A stretch of 21,775 nt of DNA from a virus: IMG/VR virus record IMGVR_UViG_3300050821_005810, positions 1 through 21,775 of that record; one strand, written 5' to 3'. The stretch's first letter is position 1. Every line of letters starts with the position of its first letter. Below the pieces are notes generated by a model. The model saw nothing but the letters and a program-made list of their open reading frames with translations, ran no database searches and was not told where the DNA came from. Shown one piece after another: positions 5,288-12,733 of this stretch. Both the position numbers and the translations under genes were made by a program.

Positions 5288-7993
5288 ATGGCTGACGCTC
5301 CCGAAATCAAAGTAAAGCTCACAGCGGAGGACACGGGTGTCGCCGCTGCGATTAAGGAACTGGGCGCGCAGCTGAAGAACCTCAAAAAGCAGGAGGACGA
5401 GACCGCGGCGTCCGGCCTGTCGCTCGCGCGAGCCTTCGAGGGAATCGCCTCCGCCGGCGCGCTGCTCGGTCTCGCGAAAATCGGGAAGGACGCGTTCGAC
5501 TCCGCCGTTGGGATCAGCAAGATGGCGGACAAGACCGGCCTAACGACACAAACCCTCAGCGTGTTCCACAAGGTCGCGGGCGACGTGGGAGTCTCGACCG
5601 AGGCGGTCGATAAGGGCCTGGTCAAAGCAGCGAAATCGATCACCGAATTCCAGCAGGGCAACCAGAAGGCGGCGCAGGCTTTCGCTCTGCTCAACATCGC
5701 GCAGAAGGACTTCATCGGCCTGTCTCCCGACCAGAAAATTCAGCTGGTCACCTCACGCCTCGGCGGAATGGCTGCCGGCTTTCAGAAGTCCACCGCCGCG
5801 CAGCTGATTTTTTCGAAGGGCGGCTCGGAGCTCATCCCGGTGATGAACGCTCTGGCCGCGCAGGGTTTCGACAAGGCGACCGAGGCGACGTCTAAGCTCG
5901 GACTCCTGCTCGACCGCAGTGCGACCGATTCCTTCATCGCGGCGAAGGCTTCGATTCAGGAACTTACAGACACCGGGAAGGGAATGGCCACGCAGTTCGA
6001 GGCAGGTCTGCTTCCGGCTGTTTCCGACGTCGGGGAAGCTCTGGCCGAATCGCTGCAGCAGGGCGGCGTGAATTTTCAGGAAATCGGCAAGTACGCCGGC
6101 GACGTTGTGCGCGGCATCGCGCTCGCTTTCCTCACGCTCGGCCAGACGCTCGGCACGGTTGCGGCCAGCATCGAGACTCTTTTCGAGGACGCGTTCGATG
6201 CGATCAAAACCCACACCGCCAAAACATTCATCGCGCTCGGGCAGGCCGGCACGGGTGATCTGATTGGCGCGTATCAGACGCTGAACGCAGCGACGAAGGG
6301 ACAGACCGGCATCGTGGACCAGGAGGTCGCGAAACAGAAGGCGATCTATGCGACGCTGCGCGATTCGATCAAGGCGGACGTCGCGAACCTGTTTCCATCG
6401 GCGGAGGAAGAGGAGAAGAGGAAAAAAGCGCGCATCGCGAATCTGCGGCCGGACGAGGGCGACACGACCGCGGAGAAGCCGATCATCGCCGAGCCGCGCG
6501 ACGCCGCGGGGAAGGCTCAGGTCTCGCTCGAGGAAAAAATCCTGCAGGACCAGCTCGCGATTCACCGCGCGTTCGCGAAGCAGGAGGAGGCCATCGACAA
6601 GGAGCGCTACGACGACGGTCTGATTTCATCGAAGGAGTTTTACGAAAAGCGCAAAGCCCAGGCTGCGGCTGACTCCGAGGAGGAAATCGCGATCTTGCAG
6701 AAAGAGCGCGCCATCGCGCTCGCTGCCTCGGATAAAGCCGGAGCGGATGCGGGGAAACAGATCCCGGGTTCTCCGCAGCAGGACAAGCTTCTCGCCGAGC
6801 AAATCGCGGGGAAGGAAAAAGTCGCGGACCTCGACGCGCGGATCAGCGAGGCGCAGATCAACGCCTCAACGAAAATCCACGCGCTGAACACCGAGGAAAA
6901 CAAGGCGCAGCGCGAGAGCCAGCAGCAGACGCTCGACTTCGAGAAGCAGCTGGCCGAACTGCAGGGCAAGCGCAGCGAAACCGCGCGCGCCGAAATCGAG
7001 GCCGAGGCGCAGAAGCGCCAGAAGCAGATCGAGCAGGCCGGCGGAAACGACGCGCAGAGGACCCAGCTGCTCGCCGAACTCGAGCAGTGGAAGCAGCTGA
7101 AGCTCGCGGTCGCGGCCTACGACGACGCGAAGAAAAAAACCGAGCAGGACCTGAAGGCGTTCGAGACGCAGCGGCAGGGAATCCAGATTCAGCAAAAGAC
7201 CGGCCAGATTGCGCCGCTCGAGGCCGAGAGGCAAATCAACGAACTCATAAAGCAGCGGCTGCCGTTGCTGCAGGCGGACGCCCAGGCCGAACTCGCCGGC
7301 GCGCAGAAGACCGGGAACCTGGACAACGTCGCCGCCGCGCAGCAGACCGTCGTGGGCATAAACAACATCAGCGAGTCCGCCGGAAAATTGCAGGAGCAGA
7401 TCGGCTCGAGCCTCGCTTCCAGTTTCACCACTTTTTTTGAAACCGTCGGGCGCGGCACAAACACCGTCGCGCGATCCTTCGAGAAGCTCGCCGCGAGCGT
7501 CATCCAGTCCATCGAGCAGATGCTCATCAAGCTCCTGCTCCTGAAAATCGCCAAGGCTGCAGCGGGCGCGTCCGACGACGGCGGAGGCAGCGGATTTTTC
7601 GCGGGTCTCGCCGGCGGCCACGCCGAGGGCGGACTGATTAAAGGCCCGGGCGGACCGAAGGCCGATGCGATCCCCGCGCGCCTGTCCGACGGCGAGTACG
7701 TCATGAAGGCCGAGGCCGTCTCGCGTTTCGGAGTTCAGGGCCTGGATGCGATCAACCGCGGTCTGCAGCCGCCGTCATTCGCGAGTCTAGCTCTCCCGAA
7801 ATTCTCCGAGGGCGGACTGGTGGGATCAGTTGGCGCGCCTGGTGCGAGCGGCACGGCGCATGTCGCCATCAGTCTCGACAAGGGTTTGATCCTGCAGCAC
7901 CTGCAGAGCAAAGACGCCGGCCGCATCGTGCTCGACCACATCACCAACAATCCGAAGGCCGCGAGTAAAGCGCTCGGAAGGAGCCAGGGATGA
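5288..7993 (+). CDS. Tail tape measure protein (901 aa)
   Basis: Starts at ATG 5288 after GAGAGG. The N-terminus (IKVKLTAEDTGVAAAIKELGAQLKN) is the helical start usual for tape measure proteins. Two hydrophobic stretches lie near residues 52-66 and 277-294. A long charged, coiled-coil, Gln/Glu/Lys/Ala-rich rod runs from about 374 to 720. The C-terminus has GGHAEGGLIKGPGG and PARLSDGEYVMKAEAV (about 776-806), a signature of tail tape measure C-termini. The protein sets tail length; by the usual rule of about 0.15 nm per residue it predicts a tail near 135 nm. It is the largest helical protein here and is preceded by the G/GT chaperones, as expected. Confidence 0.93.
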   Translation: MADAPEIKVKLTAEDTGVAAAIKELGAQLKNLKKQEDETAASGLSLARAFEGIASAGALLGLAKIGKDAFDSAVGISKMADKTGLTTQTLSVFHKVAGDVGVSTEAVDKGLVKAAKSITEFQQGNQKAAQAFALLNIAQKDFIGLSPDQKIQLVTSRLGGMAAGFQKSTAAQLIFSKGGSELIPVMNALAAQGFDKATEATSKLGLLLDRSATDSFIAAKASIQELTDTGKGMATQFEAGLLPAVSDVGEALAESLQQGGVNFQEIGKYAGDVVRGIALAFLTLGQTLGTVAASIETLFEDAFDAIKTHTAKTFIALGQAGTGDLIGAYQTLNAATKGQTGIVDQEVAKQKAIYATLRDSIKADVANLFPSAEEEEKRKKARIANLRPDEGDTTAEKPIIAEPRDAAGKAQVSLEEKILQDQLAIHRAFAKQEEAIDKERYDDGLISSKEFYEKRKAQAAADSEEEIAILQKERAIALAASDKAGADAGKQIPGSPQQDKLLAEQIAGKEKVADLDARISEAQINASTKIHALNTEENKAQRESQQQTLDFEKQLAELQGKRSETARAEIEAEAQKRQKQIEQAGGNDAQRTQLLAELEQWKQLKLAVAAYDDAKKKTEQDLKAFETQRQGIQIQQKTGQIAPLEAERQINELIKQRLPLLQADAQAELAGAQKTGNLDNVAAAQQTVVGINNISESAGKLQEQIGSSLASSFTTFFETVGRGTNTVARSFEKLAASVIQSIEQMLIKLLLLKIAKAAAGASDDGGGSGFFAGLAGGHAEGGLIKGPGGPKADAIPARLSDGEYVMKAEAVSRFGVQGLDAINRGLQPPSFASLALPKFSEGGLVGSVGAPGASGTAHVAISLDKGLILQHLQSKDAGRIVLDHITNNPKAASKALGRSQG

Positions 7994-9180
7994 GCCTGCA
8001 AACCGGAACGGCATCGAGCTACACCGATCTGCTGAATCAGCTCGACACGTTCCTGACCACGAACGGCATGGCGCTCGTGCCCACTTTTGTTGGCACCGGC
8101 AACGGCACCATCGCCGCGCAGGGCGGCTCCGCATCGGTCGCCGAGACGATCACCGTCACGTTCACCAGCTCGACGGCGTTCGGCGTCGTGGGTTCTGTCT
8201 CGGGGTCACTCGGCACCGGCACAGTCGGCACGGCGTTCACTTCGACCAAGACGAACTTCACGATCACTGCAGGCGGGACGGCGTTCGTCGCGACCGACGC
8301 GTTCACCTTCGCGGTCTGTCCGCCGTGGACTTCGCTCCGCCGCACCAGCGGCTTCGAGATGATTTGGCAGGCTCCCGGCAATGGAGGACTCGACGCCATC
8401 ATCGTGGGCGCGCAGGTGTTTTCGAACGTCACCGGCGATTACTTCGACTGGCGGCTCGGCGGATTTCAGGCGTTCGATTCCGCGCTAACGTTCCAGAATC
8501 AGCCGGGCTATGTGGGCGGGCCTGGTCAGACGAAGTGTTCGCCGATCCTTCCGCTCTGGAATTCCACGATCCCGTATTGGTTCGTCGCGAATGGGCGCCG
8601 GGTGATCGTGGTCGCTCAGGTCTCGAGCGTTTTCACCGTCGCCTACCTCGGATTCATGAGCTCCTACCAGGCTCCGGGCGCTTTTCCGTATCCGCTCGTG
8701 GTGGGCGGCTCGCTCGCTTTCCACGGCGGAACATTTTCGAGCGAGCCAGTGGCGACGTCGCCGAATTTCCGCTGGAGCTATGCGGGCGATGAGATGCGCG
8801 CGTTCCCCGTTTGCGATCCGAACGCGATGAGCAACGATTCCGATTCTCCCCTTCGTCTGCGGCAGGTGACCGGGAACTGGCGAGGATTTTCAGCGTCAGC
8901 GGCCGACGCGACGTTCGGCAAGGTCTGGCCCTACGACGGCGTCACGCCGACGAACTGGGACTGGCGGCCGAATCTCGACGGCAGCTATCCGCTCCTGCCC
9001 ATCGTGCTGCATGACAACACGCCGAACGTCTACGGCGAACTCGAGGGAGTGAAGGCGATAACCGGATTTTCGCAGGGCGCGACGAACACCATCACCGATG
9101 CCGCCGGCGTCACCTATCTCGTGATGCAGAACGTCTTCCGCAACACCAAGGCGGATTTTTTCGCGGTCCGACTCAGCTAG
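7990..9180 (+). CDS. Tail structural protein with inserted beta-module (396 aa)
   Basis: ATG 7990 overlaps the tape measure stop (ATGA). The first 30 residues (GTASSYTDLLNQLDTFLTTNG) match the start of the next gene's product. Residues 35-109 form a beta-domain (GTGNGTIAAQGG ... TFTITAGGTAFVATDAFTF) that interrupts what is otherwise continuous with the family. The rest has aromatic-rich strands such as YFDWRLGGFQAFDSALTFQNQPGY, FPYPLVVGGSLAFHGG and DWRPNLDGSYPLLPIVLH. Proteins of this type sit between the tape measure and hub genes in some siphophages. I know no function; a distal tail or tip part is inferred from position. Confidence 0.85.
   Translation: MSLQTGTASSYTDLLNQLDTFLTTNGMALVPTFVGTGNGTIAAQGGSASVAETITVTFTSSTAFGVVGSVSGSLGTGTVGTAFTSTKTNFTITAGGTAFVATDAFTFAVCPPWTSLRRTSGFEMIWQAPGNGGLDAIIVGAQVFSNVTGDYFDWRLGGFQAFDSALTFQNQPGYVGGPGQTKCSPILPLWNSTIPYWFVANGRRVIVVAQVSSVFTVAYLGFMSSYQAPGAFPYPLVVGGSLAFHGGTFSSEPVATSPNFRWSYAGDEMRAFPVCDPNAMSNDSDSPLRLRQVTGNWRGFSASAADATFGKVWPYDGVTPTNWDWRPNLDGSYPLLPIVLHDNTPNVYGELEGVKAITGFSQGATNTITDAAGVTYLVMQNVFRNTKADFFAVRLS
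8092..8316 (+). repeat. Beta-module copy 1 (within the 396-aa tail protein)
   Basis: Residues 35-109 of the tail protein starting at 7990. The signature is G-x-GNGTI, then ETITVT, VVGSVSGS, and FTITAGGTAFV-x-x-D-x-FTF. A diverged copy of the same layout is found at 13301-13591 in the gpJ-like protein. This is similarity at the protein level, not a DNA repeat. Confidence 0.6.
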
Positions 9181-9189
9181 GAGAGCCTG

Positions 9190-10188
9190 ATGCCTTACCA
9201 AAACGGAAGCGCGACCTCCACGACCGACCTGCTGCAGCAGCTCGTCACTTTTCTCGCGGCGAACGGCTGGACGACGGACCTGTCCGCTAGCGAGGGCCTA
9301 GGCTGGCGCGCGCACCTCCACAAGAGCGCGAACTACGTGCATCTGCGCGCCGCGGAGAACGAAGCGGTGTGGCAGTCGCATTTTGGGAGTACCGCGTACT
9401 CACTCGCGATCTACACCGGGACGTCCTTCAACTCCGGGCAGCCCTGGAACAATCAGATCACCGGCGCTCCGATCCAATCGGGCGGCTCTGCTCCCGTGGG
9501 CGCGGCCGCCTACACTTCAGCTGGCCCGTTCACGAATTACTACTTCATGACCGACTCGGCGGCGAACAACGTCGTGGTGGTCATCGAGGTCACTCCAGGA
9601 CTTTTCGCCTATGTGGGATGGGGAAGCTCACTGGTCACTGCCGGCACGATCACCGGCGGCGCTTATTTTTTCGGGAGCGCGAACGGATTCCAGGCGAGCG
9701 ATCCGACTCCGGGAGCCAATGTTCCAGGCTACTCCGCGACGGCCGCGTGTCCCGGCACCAACGCGGATTCACTCGCCGGGAACAACGTCTGCTACGTCCG
9801 CGCGGACGTGGACTCGTTCACCGGAAAGTGGATCAGCATCGGGCCGAACACAGCAGGGACGACTGGATACACCGGGAAGGCTGGCGCGAGTTCCGTTCGC
9901 GCTCATTCGATCACATCGACGTCGCCGATCCCGTCTTACGCGCAATCCGACGGCCCGTCCGAGTTTCAGTTTCTGCAGACCAGCGCGCAGGACGGCCGCG
10001 CGAATCTTCTCCCGGTTTATCTCTGGGCGCTGCGCGACGGAACGACGACGGGTTTCTCGATGCTCGGCTCGCTGCCCACGGTGTTTTGCACGAACGGCGT
10101 CGGGAACGGTTTTTCCAACGCCAGCGAGTATTCGATCGGCGGGCAGACCTACAAAATGTTTCCGAATTTCGCGGTGCTCAAGGCCTAG
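9190..10188 (+). CDS. Tail structural protein, paralogue of the preceding gene at the N-terminus (332 aa)
   Basis: ATG 9190 follows AGGAGA, whose first bases are the stop of the previous gene. The N-terminus (GSATSTTDLLQQLVTFLAANGW) is clearly related to that of the 396-residue neighbour. After it come beta-rich segments (YVHLRAAENEAVW, TNYYFMTDSAANNVVVVIEVTPGLFAYVGWG) and a C-terminal half with RANLLPVYLWALRDGTTTGFSMLGSLP and a final YKMFPNFAVLKA. Related proteins occur in phage and prophage tail clusters, where the function is unassigned. The stop TAG is followed directly by the ATG of the next gene. Confidence 0.85.
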   Translation: MPYQNGSATSTTDLLQQLVTFLAANGWTTDLSASEGLGWRAHLHKSANYVHLRAAENEAVWQSHFGSTAYSLAIYTGTSFNSGQPWNNQITGAPIQSGGSAPVGAAAYTSAGPFTNYYFMTDSAANNVVVVIEVTPGLFAYVGWGSSLVTAGTITGGAYFFGSANGFQASDPTPGANVPGYSATAACPGTNADSLAGNNVCYVRADVDSFTGKWISIGPNTAGTTGYTGKAGASSVRAHSITSTSPIPSYAQSDGPSEFQFLQTSAQDGRANLLPVYLWALRDGTTTGFSMLGSLPTVFCTNGVGNGFSNASEYSIGGQTYKMFPNFAVLKA

Positions 10189-11907
10189 ATGTCAACCTTT
10201 GCGGGTCAACTTTTGCTCGTCGGTCCGGGGCAGGTCTCCCCGAAGAACTCGAGCAGCGACGTCACCGGGATGACCGAGATCACCGCGCGGTCCGTCAGTC
10301 TCTCGACCGCAGAGCGCAGCGCGCATGGTCCCGCGCAGCCTTCCATCTCGCTCGTATCCAAGGCGAAAGTCGGAGCGCAGGCTTCGGTTTTTGGTGGACT
10401 ATTGTTCGAGCGGATCATCGTGCTGCCTCGCACCGAGGCGCTGCAGTTCGTTTTGACCGCGACGCAATTCGCGATCGAGGTGTGGAACACCCGCCAGAAT
10501 CACGACGACGTCCTCACGGCGATCAACATCACCGGCTCGGGCGGTCTCACGCTGGCCGATCCGCTGGGCGAGCCGCTGCTTTACGCCGCGCAGGATTCGC
10601 GAATCTACCAGGCGACTGTCCCGTCATCCGGCTCGACGAACATCGACCAGGACGTGGTTTTTGTTTTTGCTTCGGGACTCACTGGCGCCGACTGCGAGGT
10701 CACCGGCTCGCGCATCGTGCTTTTTTCCGTGCAGCCGGACTGGTCCGAGGGGATGGCCGAGTCCATCTCCTACCTCACCGACGTGCTCGCCGCGTATTCG
10801 GACAACGAACAGCGGCGCGGCCTGCGGCAGTTCCCGCGTCGCGCGCTGCGCTTCCGCGCGCTCACGCTCAACGCGCGCAACGCCGCCGGCATGGAGTCGC
10901 TGATATGGGGATGGCAGGACCAGCCGTACGGCGTCCCGTGGTGGCCGGACGCGACGCCGATCACCGCGAACGTCGCCGCGGGTTCGTTTTCGATCCCGTG
11001 CAACACGGTCGACCGCCAGTTCGCGGCCGGCGGTTTGTGCTGCATCTTTCAGGATGAGTTCACCTTCGAGGCGCTGACGATCGAGGCGGTCTCGCCCTCC
11101 GCGATCACCGTGCTCTCGCCGACGCAGTTCAACTGGACGGCGAATCCCGCGATTCTGGTGATGCCGGTTTTTCTCGCGCGCATCAGCGACTCCATAGACG
11201 TGGCGCGCTACTCGAGCGAGATAGACCAGATTGACGTGCAGTTCATCGGCGAGGCGATGCAAGCGGCTCCGGCGCCGACGACCACGCTCACGCAGTACAA
11301 ATCCATCGACGTTCTCGAAATTCCGCCGAACTGGGCCGGCGCGCCGCTGAAGCGCAATTACAAGCGCTCAATGGTAACCATCGATCCGAAGATCGGTCCG
11401 GTCACCGTCGTGGACAAGGGCGGGACTGCCATCGTGGGCCAGCCGTTTCCCTGGTGGCTCGACGGCCATTCGAACGTCACCACTTTCCGCGCGTTCATCC
11501 TTCGGCGCTTTGGCCGGCTCAATAGTTTCTGGATTCCGACCTGGGATCAGGACCTGGTGCTGAATGGCGACGTCGGGCCGACCGACACCGGCATCGTGAT
11601 CAAGAGCGAGTTTTATTCGCGTTTCTTTTTCCCGGATCAGTCGCGCCGTTTCATCTCGTTCATTCCGATCAGCGGCGGTCCGAACGTGTATCGGGAAATC
11701 ACCGCGGCGGAGGACAACGGCAACGGCACCGAATCGCTGGTGCTCGACTCGCCGACCGGCACAGCCTTTCCCGCAGCGAGCACCATGATCTCTTTCCTCA
11801 CGCTCGCGCGGCTCGGGTCCGATGACGTTGACATCGAGTGGGAGACTGCGGACTTCGCGACCGCGAACCTCGAATTGAAGGAAGTTCCCCGGGAGGTGCC
11901 GTCGTGA
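10189..11907 (+). CDS. Tail structural protein, distal-tail / gpM-position (572 aa)
   Basis: ATG 10189 abuts the previous stop. The N-terminal half is beta-rich (FAIEVWNTRQNHDDVLTAINI; SRIVLFSVQPDWSEGM). The segment ALRFRALTLNARNAAGMESLIWGWQDQPYGVPWWPD looks like a subunit-packing motif repeated in the C-terminal half: TTFRAFILRRFGRLNSFWIPTWDQDLVLNG. The end (IDVARYSS; DDVDIEWETADFATANLELKEVPREVPS) also fits tail proteins of the distal tail/gpM type that sit between the tape measure and hub. The exact lambda equivalent is not certain. The TGA stop overlaps the GTG of the next gene (GTGA). Confidence 0.82.
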   Translation: MSTFAGQLLLVGPGQVSPKNSSSDVTGMTEITARSVSLSTAERSAHGPAQPSISLVSKAKVGAQASVFGGLLFERIIVLPRTEALQFVLTATQFAIEVWNTRQNHDDVLTAINITGSGGLTLADPLGEPLLYAAQDSRIYQATVPSSGSTNIDQDVVFVFASGLTGADCEVTGSRIVLFSVQPDWSEGMAESISYLTDVLAAYSDNEQRRGLRQFPRRALRFRALTLNARNAAGMESLIWGWQDQPYGVPWWPDATPITANVAAGSFSIPCNTVDRQFAAGGLCCIFQDEFTFEALTIEAVSPSAITVLSPTQFNWTANPAILVMPVFLARISDSIDVARYSSEIDQIDVQFIGEAMQAAPAPTTTLTQYKSIDVLEIPPNWAGAPLKRNYKRSMVTIDPKIGPVTVVDKGGTAIVGQPFPWWLDGHSNVTTFRAFILRRFGRLNSFWIPTWDQDLVLNGDVGPTDTGIVIKSEFYSRFFFPDQSRRFISFIPISGGPNVYREITAAEDNGNGTESLVLDSPTGTAFPAASTMISFLTLARLGSDDVDIEWETADFATANLELKEVPREVPS

Positions 11908-12701
11908 CGTTCGATGCACAGGAGCAGCTGCCGAGCGGCGCGCAGCCCTACGAACTGTATCTGTTTCAGGGCACCGGGATTTTCTTCGCTCTCACCAACG
12001 CGGACGAGGCGATCACCTACCTCGGCAACACCTACCAGCCGACGACGATCACGCGTTCGGAAATGGAGCAGTCGAACGAGGTCGTGTCCGGGCAGATGAA
12101 AGTTTTTCTCCCCGACACGCATCCGCTCGCGGCACTCCTGCTCCCGTACCTGCCGACGTCGCCAATTGCGATCACGGTCTACGGCTCGCACTACGGCGAC
12201 ACGCAGACCGTCGTGCTTTTCACCGGGACGGTAGCGAGCGCGCGCTATACCGACCAGTGCGAGCTCACCTGCAATTCGTCGCAGTACTTGCTGCAGCGGA
12301 AGATCCCGCGCCAGCTCTACCAGTCGCCTTGCGGCCACATCTTCGGCGACAACGGCTGCGGAATTGATCTCGCCGCGCACACCTACTCCGGCACTGTCGC
12401 GACCATTGATTCGACCGGGACTGTGCTGACGGTCACGGGTTTTGCTTCGCTCCCGGACTCGCTGACGGGCGGGTTTCTTCGCTTCGGAAATTTCGTGCGG
12501 ATGATTGTCTCGAACTCCGGCTCGAGCGTGACGCTGCTCTCGCCGATCACGGGCCTGCAGGTGGGGAGCGCGGTGCTGGGCACCGCCGGCTGCCAGCTGA
12601 CGTTCGCGGCATGCCAGGCGTACAAAAACAGTTTTAACTTTTTGGGATTCGATCTGATTCCTGAGATCAATCCCTTCGATGGAAGCGCGTCGGTAGGCTA
12701 G
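11904..12701 (+). CDS. gpL-like tail tip hub protein, phage BR0599 / DUF2163 family (265 aa)
   Basis: I place the start at GTG 11904, which overlaps the previous stop and follows GGGAGG (11891-11896) by 7 nt; the longer upstream frame only runs over the previous gene. The N-terminal domain (PYELYLFQGTGIFFALTNADEAITYLGNTYQP, EVVSGQMKVFLPDTHPLA) matches the beta-barrel of gpL/BR0599 proteins. The C-terminal domain holds C143-x8-C152 and C230-x6-C237, with the motif CGHIFGDNGCGIDL. Lambda gpL binds an iron-sulfur cluster through four C-terminal cysteines with the same local spacings. The protein should form the hub that joins the tail tube to the tip protein encoded next. Confidence 0.85.
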   Translation: MTFDAQEQLPSGAQPYELYLFQGTGIFFALTNADEAITYLGNTYQPTTITRSEMEQSNEVVSGQMKVFLPDTHPLAALLLPYLPTSPIAITVYGSHYGDTQTVVLFTGTVASARYTDQCELTCNSSQYLLQRKIPRQLYQSPCGHIFGDNGCGIDLAAHTYSGTVATIDSTGTVLTVTGFASLPDSLTGGFLRFGNFVRMIVSNSGSSVTLLSPITGLQVGSAVLGTAGCQLTFAACQAYKNSFNFLGFDLIPEINPFDGSASVG

Positions 12702-12733
12702 CGCTTCAGGGGTGGTGAGTCTTCTTCTGGCTG

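Noticed and set aside
4927-7621. Minus-strand frames opposite the chaperone and tape measure genes (262, 270 and 251 residues)
   Set aside because: Shadow frames with biased composition and no ribosome sites.
9369-11057. 562-residue forward frame overlapping two tail genes
   Set aside because: It is dominated by Arg, has no phage domain, and overlaps two well-supported neighbours in another frame.
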